This document shows, in pieces, positions 1 through 7,739 of a stretch of 64,000 bases of DNA. Positions within the stretch are counted from its first letter, which is position 1. Every line of letters begins with the position of its first letter. This DNA comes from Hyphomonadaceae bacterium (GTDB lineage Bacteria > Pseudomonadota > Alphaproteobacteria > Caulobacterales > Aquidulcibacteraceae). Location of the stretch: assembly GCA_016791425.1 (NCBI GenBank), contig JAEUMQ010000007.1:545876-609875 (forward strand), in the 5' to 3' direction. The notes under the pieces are model-generated. The model was given only the letters and a program-made list of their open reading frames with translations, ran no database searches and had not been told where the DNA came from. The translations under genes were made by a program, and so were the position numbers.

Positions 1-956
1 TCCTTCAGATCGAGAGCGCCACCATCGGCCTCTTTGAGCGCGCCGCTCCGTCGGTCGTGCAGGTCGTGAGCGCCCAGGGCCCTTCCTTCCGTGGCGGCAT
101 GCTGACGGAGGGCGCGGAATCCGGTTCCGGCTTCATCTGGGACGGCGAAGGCCATGTCGTCACCAACGAGCACGTCGTGCGCAACTCGGACAATGTCGTG
201 GTGCGCCTGTCGAGCGGAGCCATCGTGGAGGCCGACGTCGTCGGCCGTGCGCCCTCCCAGGACGTCGCAGTCCTGAAGCTGAAGCGCGCCGATAATCTCC
301 CCGGCCCGCTCGCGCGCGGCCAATCCGGCGTGCTCAAGGTCGGCCAGTCCGTGTTCGCCATCGGCGCGCCGTTCGGGTTGGAGCAGTCGCTGACGACCGG
401 CATCATCAGCGCTCTGCAGCGCCGCCTGCCGACCAGCGCCGGACGCGAGATCGCCGACGTGATCCAGACCGACGCCGCGATCAATCCCGGCAATTCCGGC
501 GGTCCGCTGCTCGATTCCTCCGGCCGAGTCATTGGCGTCAACACGGCGATCTTTTCACCGTCCGGCGCCTATGCCGGCGTCGGCTTCGCGATCCCGATGG
601 ATAAGGTCTCGCGCGTCGTGCAGCAGCTTATCCAGACTGGCCGGGTGCCAATCCCCGGCATCGGAATTGTCGCCGCGAACGAGGCTGCGGCCGCACGCCT
701 CGGCGTGACCGGCCTCATCGTTCTGGAGGCGCTGCCGTCCGGCCCGGCGGCGCGCTCGGGGCTCCGCGGCGTCGATCAGTACGGGCGGGTTGGCGACATC
801 ATCGTCCGCGCCAACGGCGAGGACGTCGCGCGCCTGGCCGACCTGACCGACGAGCTGGAGCGCGTGGGCGTCGGCCGCGACGTCGCGCTCACGGTCCGCC
901 GCGGGACCGGGACCGTGTCGATCCGGGTGCCCGTCGTTGACATCGGCGAGCGGTGA
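1..956 (+). CDS. HtrA/DegP-like trypsin-fold serine protease with PDZ domain (5' partial)
   Basis: The frame is open from base 3, so the true start lies outside the window. The visible part is an S1C (DegP/HtrA) protease. The catalytic histidine is in NEHVVRN (codon 171-173), the aspartate in DVAVLKL (codon 261-263) and the serine in NPGNSGGPLL (codon 495-497). The C-terminal third (from about base 660) reads as a single PDZ domain with GPAARSGLRG and GDIIVRANGEDV. The family degrades or refolds damaged envelope proteins in the periplasm; a one-PDZ form resembles the DegS or mycobacterial HtrA layout. The signal peptide or membrane anchor cannot be judged. Downstream lie the two micro-protein genes in the same direction. 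Confidence 0.9.
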   Translation, partial: LQIESATIGLFERAAPSVVQVVSAQGPSFRGGMLTEGAESGSGFIWDGEGHVVTNEHVVRNSDNVVVRLSSGAIVEADVVGRAPSQDVAVLKLKRADNLPGPLARGQSGVLKVGQSVFAIGAPFGLEQSLTTGIISALQRRLPTSAGREIADVIQTDAAINPGNSGGPLLDSSGRVIGVNTAIFSPSGAYAGVGFAIPMDKVSRVVQQLIQTGRVPIPGIGIVAANEAAAARLGVTGLIVLEALPSGPAARSGLRGVDQYGRVGDIIVRANGEDVARLADLTDELERVGVGRDVALTVRRGTGTVSIRVPVVDIGER

Positions 957-1057
957 AGCGTGACCGAGGGCACGGCGGCCCCGAAAGACGCGGCGTAGCT
1001 TGCATCCATCGGCGGTCGCCGCCGCATCTAGAGATCGACAGTTTCGGAGCCGCCGCC

Positions 1058-1171
1058 ATGACCCGCCTCGCCAACCTCGTCAGCCAAGCCCAAGCCCTGG
1101 CGGTGTTCGCGCTGTGCATCGGCACGGGCTTGGCGCTGCCGCTCTCGCTGATCGGGCTGCAAGCGCTCTGA
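1058..1171 (+). CDS. 37-residue hydrophobic micro-protein, copy 1
   Basis: This 37-codon frame starts MTRLANLVSQAQALAVF and ends with the residues LIGLQAL. It has a short basic N-terminus and one predicted membrane helix from about residue 13 to 36. I chose the ATG at 1058 because the downstream copy at 1351 begins with the same MTR and has exactly the same length; the longer in-frame extension upstream (from about 953) is not conserved between the copies. A strong terminator follows. I do not recognise the family. The length, single helix and duplication resemble a type I toxin-like or membrane-regulatory peptide, but nothing in the sequence proves either. Confidence 0.6.
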   Translation: MTRLANLVSQAQALAVFALCIGTGLALPLSLIGLQAL

Positions 1172-1191
1172 TCCGAGAACGAGCTGAAACG

Positions 1192-1226
1192 AAGAGGCGG
1201 CGCGCCCTGCGCCGCCTCTTTCTTTT
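1192..1226 (+). terminator. Rho-independent terminator after micro-protein copy 1
   Basis: A perfect 12-bp stem (1192-1203 with 1209-1220) has a 5-base loop and is followed by TCTTTT on the plus strand. It lies 20 bases after the stop codon of the first micro-protein gene and separates it from the second copy. Confidence 0.85.
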
Positions 1227-1350
1227 GCCGCGCCTGGAAACCAGCCTGCCGAGGGGTGTGACCTAGGCCACGGCGGCCGGCGCGGGATGCCTCTATCTCT
1301 CACTCATCGGCGGTCGCCGCCGCCCGACTTCCAATTGGAGCGCACCCGCC

Positions 1351-1464
1351 ATGACCCGCTTCGCCCAGTTCGCCCGCCGGGCCCAGGCGCTCGCGGTGTT
1401 CGCGCTCTGCTTCGCGACGGGCCTGGCGCTTCCTCTGACGCTGGTAGGCTTCTACGCGCTCTGA
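1351..1464 (+). CDS. 37-residue hydrophobic micro-protein, copy 2
   Basis: This paralogue of the 1058-1171 gene reads MTRFAQFARRAQALAVF and ends LTLVGFYAL. It shares the QALAVFALC and TGLALPL blocks and the same length with copy 1. Differences cluster in the basic N-terminus and the last residues. It has one predicted transmembrane helix. Conservation of frame, length and hydrophobic pattern between diverged copies is the main evidence that these short genes are translated. Function is unknown. Confidence 0.6.
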   Translation: MTRFAQFARRAQALAVFALCFATGLALPLTLVGFYAL

Positions 1465-1521
1465 TCCTTTGCCAAGGCGCCTCCCGCGTGCATGATCCCC
1501 GCCATGCAAGGGGAGGGGTCG

Positions 1522-2556
1522 ATGCGGCGGTGGATGGTGTGTTTGCTCGCCCTGGGCGGTCTTTGTCTGAGCCCGCCGGCCGCAGCCCAGCAGGCCGCCC
1601 GGCTTTTCAGTCAGGACGATCCGCTCGAGCTCACCATCGAGGCCCCGATCTCGGACATCATTCGCAACGCCCAGCGCAACACCGACCCCCACGCCGGATC
1701 GGTTCGCGTCAATGGCGGCCCCCCGATCGAGATGCGCCTCAGCGCGCGCGGGCTCACACGCCGCACCGGCGGCATCTGCGCTTTTCCGCCCCTAAGGCTG
1801 GAATTCGATGGACCGGCGCGCCGCGGGACGATCTTCCAAGGCCAGGGCCGGCTCAAGCTCGTCACGCATTGCAAGCCGATCGACAATTACGAGCAGCGCG
1901 TCGTGCTCGAATATCTCGCCTACCGACTTTACAATGTGGTGACGCCGCTGAGCTACCGCGTCCGCGCCGCGCGCATCACCTATGTCGATACCGCCGGGCG
2001 CCGCAGCCCCGACACGCGCTTCGGGTTCCTGATCGAGGATGTCGATGACGTCGCGCGTCGCAACAATCGCACGAAGGTCGAGGCGCCCAGCGTCGCGATG
2101 GACAGCCTCGATTCGTTGGCGGCGTCCCGCGCCGCGCTTTATCAATACATGATCGGCAATCTGGACTGGTCGTTCACGCGCGGGCCTGCCGGCGAGGATT
2201 GCTGCCACAACACGCGGCCGATCGGAGCCGCCGGCGCCATCGTGCCGCTGCCGTATGATTTCGATCAGTCCGGCTTTGTGGATGCGCCCTACGCGCTGCC
2301 GCCCCAGGGCATTCGAATCGCCTCGGTGAGAACGCGCGTCTTCCGTGGGCTCTGCCAGCACAATGCGAGCATCCCTGCCGCGGCCGCCGAATTCACCGCC
2401 AAGCGGGCCGACATCATGGCGCTGATCGGCGCCGAGACGCGGTTGCCGGAGGACCGCCGCCGAAGCGCGCAACGCTATCTGGAGGGTTTCTTCGAGGCGA
2501 TCGATCCTTCACGTCTGGACGCGACGATCATCCGCTCCTGCCGCGGCGCGAACTAG
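1522..2556 (+). CDS. Secreted protein of unknown function
   Basis: The ATG at 1522 is preceded by GGGGAGGGG and opens a classical signal peptide (MRRWMVCLLALGG, cleavage near AAAQQA). In-frame ATGs at 1492 and 1504 exist but would put ten extra residues before the signal. The mature part, about 320 residues, has no membrane helix and contains two cysteine-bearing stretches (GGICAFPPLRLEF and GEDCCHNTRP). I do not recognise a catalytic family. The gene stands alone between the micro-proteins and a convergent metallophosphatase. It is conserved-looking, with a clean start and typical codon use, but no function can be assigned. Confidence 0.75.
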   Translation: MRRWMVCLLALGGLCLSPPAAAQQAARLFSQDDPLELTIEAPISDIIRNAQRNTDPHAGSVRVNGGPPIEMRLSARGLTRRTGGICAFPPLRLEFDGPARRGTIFQGQGRLKLVTHCKPIDNYEQRVVLEYLAYRLYNVVTPLSYRVRAARITYVDTAGRRSPDTRFGFLIEDVDDVARRNNRTKVEAPSVAMDSLDSLAASRAALYQYMIGNLDWSFTRGPAGEDCCHNTRPIGAAGAIVPLPYDFDQSGFVDAPYALPPQGIRIASVRTRVFRGLCQHNASIPAAAAEFTAKRADIMALIGAETRLPEDRRRSAQRYLEGFFEAIDPSRLDATIIRSCRGAN

Positions 2557-2563
2557 GCTCGGC

Positions 2564-3754
2564 TCAGCGCGGCCTGTCGGTCTCCCCGGGCGCCGCCGCC
2601 GGCGCAGGTGAAGGCGGCGCGCCAGGGCACCCTGAGCGCAGCGGCGCCACCGGCGATGGTTGGGGATCGAGCGCCGCGATCGCGCCGAGATAGGCGCATG
2701 TGTCCCCGGTCAGCGGCACGCGCGTTCCCCGATGCACAGTGAAGAGCGCGGCGCCTTCCTTGACCAGGTAAGCGTGGGGATCGGCGGCGCCGCTCGGCAC
2801 GAGCACGTCCGTCAGGATAACGCGCCCGCCGAAGCGCGGCAGGATCGTCGGCGCCCGCTTGGTGTGCCCGACAACGATGCGCGACACGCCGTAATGCGCG
2901 AGCACGGCTTGCAGGTTGGGCGTCTCCGCCGCTTCCTCGTTCATCGCCAGACCGCGGTACCAAAGCGGGCCCGCCTCGCTGAGCACGGGATCGGCTTCGT
3001 TCTCCGCCTCGAGCGCGGCGCGCACGCCCCGATTGATTGTGTCGGGATCGGAGGCGGCATAGGCGGGCCCGATGCCGCCATGCAGATAGAGCGTATCGTC
3101 GATCCGGATCACGGCGTTGTGAGAGAGCGTGAACCTCCCATAGGCGCCCGACTTGCTCCACGCGGCCCGCAGCTCCACCCACCCGAGCGGATGCGCGGCG
3201 TCGAACTGCGCGCGGTAGGCGGCGTCGAAGGCGGGAGGCGGCTCCTTGGATTTCTGGGCCCGCAGGTACTGAACGACGCGGCGATAATAGGCGTCCCGCC
3301 GGTTTGCGGAGCGCCGGTCGGCAAACGCTGCGAATTCCCCCGCGACCGTATAGCGAAGGTCGCCGAGCATCATCATGCCTTCGTGATTGCCGATGAGCGC
3401 GTGCACTCGTCCGCCCGCGTGTTCGGCTTGCCGCTCCAGGCGCATGAGGTGGTCGAGGATGCGTCGTGTGTCGGGCCCGCGGTCGGGAACATCGCCGAGC
3501 TGCACGAGATGGGTTTGCCCTCCGACCCAATCGCCGCGCGCATCGACGAGGCCGGCGCTGCGGATCATGTCCTCGAATTTGGGATAGTCCCCGTGCAGGT
3601 CGCCGATCACCACCACGCGCGCGACGTTGCTCCAGCTTGATTGTGCGAATGCCGGCGAGGTGAGCGCCGCGAGGAAGAGCAGGAGCAAGGCGATCAGGGG
3701 GGCGCCCTCGCCGCGCGCGGGAGCGGACGTTTGCGGCGTATAAGGATGAAGCAT
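2564..3754 (-). CDS. Secreted calcineurin-like metallophosphoesterase
   Basis: This is a 396-residue protein. The start at 3754 (MLHPYTPQ) leads into a hydrophobic segment (about residues 20-38) ending PAFAQ, a signal peptide. The phosphoesterase motifs follow in order: VVIGDLHGDYPKF, QLGDVPDRGPDT and ALIGNHEGMMM, with GHTKRAPT near the end; these supply the dinuclear-metal aspartates, histidines and asparagine. The architecture matches periplasmic PP2A/Shewanella-like phosphatases, with an unknown phosphoprotein or phosphoester substrate. It is the last gene of a reverse trio and begins 11 bases after the stop of the propeller lipoprotein gene, so it is probably co-transcribed. Confidence 0.85.
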   Translation of the reverse strand: MLHPYTPQTSAPARGEGAPLIALLLLFLAALTSPAFAQSSWSNVARVVVIGDLHGDYPKFEDMIRSAGLVDARGDWVGGQTHLVQLGDVPDRGPDTRRILDHLMRLERQAEHAGGRVHALIGNHEGMMMLGDLRYTVAGEFAAFADRRSANRRDAYYRRVVQYLRAQKSKEPPPAFDAAYRAQFDAAHPLGWVELRAAWSKSGAYGRFTLSHNAVIRIDDTLYLHGGIGPAYAASDPDTINRGVRAALEAENEADPVLSEAGPLWYRGLAMNEEAAETPNLQAVLAHYGVSRIVVGHTKRAPTILPRFGGRVILTDVLVPSGAADPHAYLVKEGAALFTVHRGTRVPLTGDTCAYLGAIAALDPQPSPVAPLRSGCPGAPPSPAPAAAPGETDRPR

Positions 3755-3765
3755 GTTCGCTCCCT

Positions 3766-4671
3766 TCAATGCGCCCGAGGATACCGTGTCAGGAGTGCGC
3801 GCGAACCAGCCGCTTCGTCGGCGATCACGAGCGCGCCGTCTGGCGTCACCGTGACGCCCTCCGCCTGCTGGTGGCTCTCGTCGAGCCGTCTCGCAACCGC
3901 CACCGTTCCGTCCGGATTGAGCTCGGCGAGCAGTCGCTCTCGGGCCGCCACAAGGATGAGCCTTCCGCTCCTCTGGTCGATCTCGATCCCCGATGGATGG
4001 ACCCGTTCGCCGGCCATCTCCGCGAGCGCGTCGGCGCGCAGGAACGGCGTTGCAGCCGCCGCGCCGGGCCGCCACGAATAGAGCGCCACCGCGTTTCGCA
4101 TGCCGCGCTGGTAATTCGTCTTGCAGGCGAGAATGAGGCTGTCGCGCGTGGCGGCGAGCCCCTCGATCTCGCACACCTGCGCCAGTTGCGTGTCGAACGT
4201 CTCGAAGCTCACGTGCTCCCCGTCTTCGCCCTCTCGGAAGCGATAGAGCAGCCCCGTGCTCGTCACGAGATAGAAGTCGCCGTTCGGCAGGATTGCGATG
4301 CCTTCGAAATCGCCCTGTGCGACCGGGCGCCCAAGCGCGAAATTCTTCGTGATGCGCCCGCTCTCGATGTCGAGCTGGTAGACGACGCCGTTCTCGTCGC
4401 CGTGCCCGAAGAGTCTCCCGTCTCGCGTCGCCGCGAGCCCGGATATCTCCCGCAGCTTGTTGGGCAGCCGCCACCGCCGGTCGGGACGCACGGCGAAGAG
4501 GGAGGCGTCCGCGCCCTCCGCGACGCGCTCCGCCGCCGCTTGCTCCGTTTGCGGCTTCATCTCGACATTGCAGGTGCTGAGTGCGATCGCCCCGGCGAAG
4601 ATCGCGAGCTTGCTGGCCCACTTCGCGATGACCGCGGCTCTAGTCGTCGTCCCTGTCGGGCGGCTCGTCAT
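3766..4671 (-). CDS. SdiA-regulated/YjiK-like beta-propeller lipoprotein
   Basis: Starting at the ATG at 4671 gives MTSRPTG followed by a hydrophobic stretch and the lipobox ALSTC, so this is probably an outer- or inner-membrane lipoprotein. The rest contains repeated blade-like motifs (EISGLAATRDGRLFG, DFEGIAILPNGDFYLV, EIEGLAATRDSLILAC, HPSGIEID, AEGVTVTPDGALVIAD) typical of the SdiA-regulated/esterase-like propeller families. The frame extends upstream to 4728, but that part overlaps the C-terminal acidic tail of the upstream gene in another phase. The 32-base overlap with the upstream membrane-protein gene suggests coupling. The substrate is not predictable. Confidence 0.75.
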   Translation of the reverse strand: MTSRPTGTTTRAAVIAKWASKLAIFAGAIALSTCNVEMKPQTEQAAAERVAEGADASLFAVRPDRRWRLPNKLREISGLAATRDGRLFGHGDENGVVYQLDIESGRITKNFALGRPVAQGDFEGIAILPNGDFYLVTSTGLLYRFREGEDGEHVSFETFDTQLAQVCEIEGLAATRDSLILACKTNYQRGMRNAVALYSWRPGAAAATPFLRADALAEMAGERVHPSGIEIDQRSGRLILVAARERLLAELNPDGTVAVARRLDESHQQAEGVTVTPDGALVIADEAAGSRALLTRYPRAH

Positions 4672-5422
4672 CGTCGCTGTCCTCGTCCCGGTCTTTGGTT
4701 CTGTCCTTGTCCTTCTTCTTCCCTTCATTCTCCTGCTTGGCCATCCATTCTCGCGAGAACATGGCCTTGCCGGCCGCTGCGCCGCCGAACTCCGTCGCCC
4801 ACAATCCGAGCACGGTGTAGTTGAAGAAGACGGAGATGATCGCGGCCACCTCCACCGCGCTCACGCCGCAGGCGAGCCCGACTCCGATGGCGGTGAAGAG
4901 GTAGGTCGTTTCCGCGCTGTCCTTGAGCGTATGGCGGAAGCGCACGCCCGCGACGATGCCCGCGAGGCTGAAGGCGAGCGCGAGGCTGTTGTGCACGAGG
5001 TGCACGATGCCGGCGATGAGCATCGGCAGCACCAGGATGGTCTGGATGAAGGACTGCGACACGTCCTTGCGCCGGCGCACGCCCATGCAGATCCACGTCA
5101 CCGGGAGCATGAGGGCGAATGCCGCGATGATCGAGAGCGCCAGCTTCACGCCGTCCTTGGCCGCCGATGGGCCCGATCCGGTGATCTCGACGGGCTCGAA
5201 CGTGGTGCTGTCGAACGCCGCGGCTGCGCCGCCGAACGGCGCATAGTCCTTGAGCGCCGGCATCGCGGCGGCGAGCACCAGGCAGCCGGCGACGATCACG
5301 CCGTAATAGGCGGTCATGTAGGCATAGGGCCGCAGCAGTTTGCTGACCGGCGTCGGAATGGGCCGCGCCGCCTTCGAAGGCGGGTCCTTGGACGCTGGAC
5401 TTGGAGCAAGCTCGCTCGACAT
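4640..5422 (-). CDS. DUF4956-like integral membrane protein
   Basis: This is a 260-residue protein with about five hydrophobic segments between residues 35 and 215. The central block SLAGIVAGVRFRHTLKDSAE, followed by a glycine-rich helix, resembles DUF4956 membrane proteins. The C-terminus is a highly charged soluble tail rich in Lys, then Asp (DEDSDDDEPPDRDDD). It is the first gene of the reverse trio with the propeller lipoprotein and the metallophosphatase. DUF4956 proteins are often found with VTC-type polyphosphate polymerases or CotH-like genes; none is here. Function is unknown. Confidence 0.75.
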   Translation of the reverse strand: MSSELAPSPASKDPPSKAARPIPTPVSKLLRPYAYMTAYYGVIVAGCLVLAAAMPALKDYAPFGGAAAAFDSTTFEPVEITGSGPSAAKDGVKLALSIIAAFALMLPVTWICMGVRRRKDVSQSFIQTILVLPMLIAGIVHLVHNSLALAFSLAGIVAGVRFRHTLKDSAETTYLFTAIGVGLACGVSAVEVAAIISVFFNYTVLGLWATEFGGAAAGKAMFSREWMAKQENEGKKKDKDRTKDRDEDSDDDEPPDRDDD

Positions 5423-5500
5423 CGCCTCTCTGGCCGTCAGGAAATCGAGCGCACGATATAGAGGAATCGCCCGGCGGTCTCGCCAATCGCGTCTCGGGCG

Positions 5501-6394
5501 TCAACCGCCGCGGGGAGCCGCCGAAATGCGCATCCAGCCGGAGAGGGTTTCCCCGGGTGCGAGCACGCGCAGCCCGCTGTTTGCGGTGTCCGCCCGGTTC
5601 ACCGCGTCCGGCATCGCGCTCACCGGCTCGATGCAGAGAAAGTCGGCGCCCTGCGGCATGTAGAGATGCAGGAAGCCGAGCTCGTTCGATGCGGCGAGCG
5701 TGATCTCGAGCGTCGGGGTGAGGAGCGTCGCCGCGCCATCCCACCCAGGGTGGCAATGGTCCACGAGGGGGGCCGCATCGAGCGCGGCGCCTCGCGCCAT
5801 GTCGGGAAGGTCCGTGAACGGATCGAAGTGCGTAGGAAGCATGTCGTCGTTGGTGCGCCAGACGCCGGAGACGTGCGCCTTGAGCGTCGAGCCGCGCGGC
5901 CGGGCGAAGGCCGGATGGAAGCCGATGCCGGCCGGCATCGGGCGCTTGCTTTCGTTGCGGAGCGCAAGGCCGAAATGGGCCCCCGTCCCGTCGAGCCGAA
6001 TGGTTCGCTCGCACGAGAAAGCCCACGGCCACGCGCTCTTTTCAGCCCGCAGCGTCAGGCGCGCGAATCCGTCCCCGGTCTCTTCGGTTCGCCAAGGCAT
6101 GAGCCAGGCATAGCCGTGCAGCGGGTGCTTCTCCCCGCCGTAATTGCGCTTGAGGGAGACCGCTTGTCCGTCGAAGCGGAAGCGGCCGTTTGCGATGCGG
6201 TTCGCGAACGGCGCAAGCGGGAACGAGGCCGTCCGCATCACGTCCTTGGTCGTGACGGGCGCGGGCCTCAGAATGTCCTGCCCGCGCCATGCGAGCGACA
6301 GCGCCGCGGCGCCCAGATTGGGCGCCAGCGTCAGCGTCATGTCGCCGCCGGCGAGCTCGATCACGGATGCCCGCGCGCGCGCGCCGAACGGCAT
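5501..6394 (-). CDS. Aldose 1-epimerase (mutarotase) family protein
   Basis: This is a 297-residue cytoplasmic protein of the galactose-mutarotase-like fold. Visible landmarks are FANRIANGRFRFDG, KHPLHGYAW (the catalytic histidine region) and GIGFHPAFARP; a carboxylate near the C-terminal FLCIEPVSA is the likely general base. It would interconvert alpha and beta anomers of a released sugar, most likely xylose or arabinose in this locus. An XylR-like operator lies only 24 bases upstream of the start codon, so the gene belongs to the xylan regulon although it is transcribed away from the main cluster. Confidence 0.88.
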   Translation of the reverse strand: MPFGARARASVIELAGGDMTLTLAPNLGAAALSLAWRGQDILRPAPVTTKDVMRTASFPLAPFANRIANGRFRFDGQAVSLKRNYGGEKHPLHGYAWLMPWRTEETGDGFARLTLRAEKSAWPWAFSCERTIRLDGTGAHFGLALRNESKRPMPAGIGFHPAFARPRGSTLKAHVSGVWRTNDDMLPTHFDPFTDLPDMARGAALDAAPLVDHCHPGWDGAATLLTPTLEITLAASNELGFLHLYMPQGADFLCIEPVSAMPDAVNRADTANSGLRVLAPGETLSGWMRISAAPRGG

Positions 6395-6417
6395 GCTTGC
6401 CTCCCGTGCGGCACCTT

Positions 6418-6433
6418 ATGTTAGCGCTACCAT
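6418..6433. promoter_or_regulatory. LacI-type operator upstream of the epimerase gene
   Basis: ATGTTAGCGCTACCAT is a near-palindrome centred on AGCGCT, 24 bases before the start codon of the reverse-strand epimerase gene and downstream of the lacI-type gene. It is one of six matching sites in the locus. Confidence 0.8.
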
Positions 6434-6470
6434 GCCGACAAGCGGCTTCGCTCGTGGAAGGCGGGCGAAC

Positions 6471-7538
6471 TCAGCGCTTTGGCCGCGCGACGGAGTCGCG
6501 CTTGACCAGGCTGTGTTCGACCACGCGATCGACCGGGGGTGGGGCGTGCCCGGTCTTCTTGCGGCCCTGCACGTCGCGGAAAAGGAGATCGACGGCGATC
6601 TCGGCCATCTGCGCCACCGGCTGCCGGATAGTGGTTACCGCCGGCCAGACGGCCGCGAGGATGGGCGTGTCGTCGAAGCCGACCACGGAGAGATCGCGCG
6701 GCACATCCAGCCCGCGCCGATGGGCCGCCGAGATCGCGCCGGCGGCCATGTCGTCGTTTGAGGCGAAGATCGCCGTCGGCGGCTTCGGTCGCGCGAGCAG
6801 CTTTTCGGCGCCCTCAAGGCCCGATCGGAAAGTGAAGAAGCCCTGCACGACCAGCGGCTTCTGGATTTCGAGATTTGCATCGCGCATGGCGTCCTCGAAG
6901 CCGCGCAGGCGCTCCGCGCTCGCCGTCTGATCGGGATGGCCCTTGATGAAGGCTATCCGTGTATGGCCGTACGAGATGAGATGGGTCGTCAGCTCGTACG
7001 CGGCTTTGTAGTCGTTGATCCGCACGCAGGCGCAATGCGCGAGCGGAAGGCCTGGTGAAACCGCGACCGCCGGCACGTTCTTCTCTGTAAGCAAGGCATG
7101 AACATTGGCGTGCTCGCAGAGCGGCGGCGGCAGGATGACCCCGTCGGCCCCGCCTGCCAGCAGCCGCCGCACGATGGCCCGCTCCGCCTTCGCATCGGCG
7201 GCGTCGCACTTCTCCAGCACGAGCTGAGCGGACTTGCGGCCGCTCTGGTCGAGCGCGCCGAGGAGGAATTCGCCAAGATAGGCCGCAGACGGGTTGCCGT
7301 AGAGCAGGCCGATGCGCAGGCCCTCCGCCCCCGCGAGGCTCCGCGCGGCCTGGTTCGGCGCATAATTGAGCGCGCGCACCGCCGCCATCACGGCTTTGCG
7401 TGTCTCCTCGCGGACGTATTTTTCGCCATTGACGACGCGCGAGACGGTCATCGGCGAGACGCCCACGTGCCGCGCGACATCGTTGATGGTGACAACCTCG
7501 CGCGCGCGCCTGCCGTTTGTCTGAGCCCTTCTCGCCAT
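6471..7538 (-). CDS. LacI-family transcriptional regulator (XylR-like)
   Basis: This is a 355-residue protein. The N-terminal helix-turn-helix reads VTINDVARHVGVSPMTVSRV (about residues 16-35), followed by the hinge helix NYAPNQAARSLAG. The periplasmic-binding-protein-like effector domain fills the rest (IRQPVAQMAEIAVDLLF near the end). The gene is divergent from GH3 and sits inside a cluster with six shared operators, so it is the best candidate for their repressor, with a sugar such as xylose as inducer. One operator lies about 150 bases upstream of its own start, which allows autoregulation. Another sugar ligand cannot be excluded. Confidence 0.9.
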   Translation of the reverse strand: MARRAQTNGRRAREVVTINDVARHVGVSPMTVSRVVNGEKYVREETRKAVMAAVRALNYAPNQAARSLAGAEGLRIGLLYGNPSAAYLGEFLLGALDQSGRKSAQLVLEKCDAADAKAERAIVRRLLAGGADGVILPPPLCEHANVHALLTEKNVPAVAVSPGLPLAHCACVRINDYKAAYELTTHLISYGHTRIAFIKGHPDQTASAERLRGFEDAMRDANLEIQKPLVVQGFFTFRSGLEGAEKLLARPKPPTAIFASNDDMAAGAISAAHRRGLDVPRDLSVVGFDDTPILAAVWPAVTTIRQPVAQMAEIAVDLLFRDVQGRKKTGHAPPPVDRVVEHSLVKRDSVARPKR

Positions 7539-7687
7539 GCTCCCGCCGGATGCGATTCCGCTGTGGAATCGGCCTTCGATCTAAGTCGCGCCGCCTTCTC
7601 CCGCAAATGCGCACTCACGCGAAGGTGAGGCCCCAGGCAGATCCCGGGGGTGGGGCGGGGTGGTTGTCAGCCGCGCGGACCCTCGAT

Positions 7688-7703
7688 AAGTTAGCGCTAC
7701 CAG
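7688..7703. promoter_or_regulatory. LacI-type operator between regulator and GH3 genes
   Basis: AAGTTAGCGCTACCAG has the same AGCGCT core and lies 37 bases before the GH3 start and about 150 bases before the divergent regulator gene. Confidence 0.8.
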
Positions 7704-7739
7704 AAAACGCCGCAAGGGCGCATCTTCAGGGGGAACGCC

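Larger units (their letters stand above)
960..1464 (+). repeat. Imperfect tandem duplication carrying two micro-protein genes and their leaders
   Basis: Two units of about 210 bp (about 960-1171 and 1258-1464) share a GTGACC...CACGGCGGCC start, an identical 19-base block catcggcggtcgccgccgc (1007-1025 and 1305-1323), an ATG 28-33 bases after that block, and a 37-codon reading frame. The distances from unit start to ATG are 98 and 93 bases. A hairpin terminator separates the units. The duplication therefore includes the 5' leader as well as the coding part. Confidence 0.75.
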
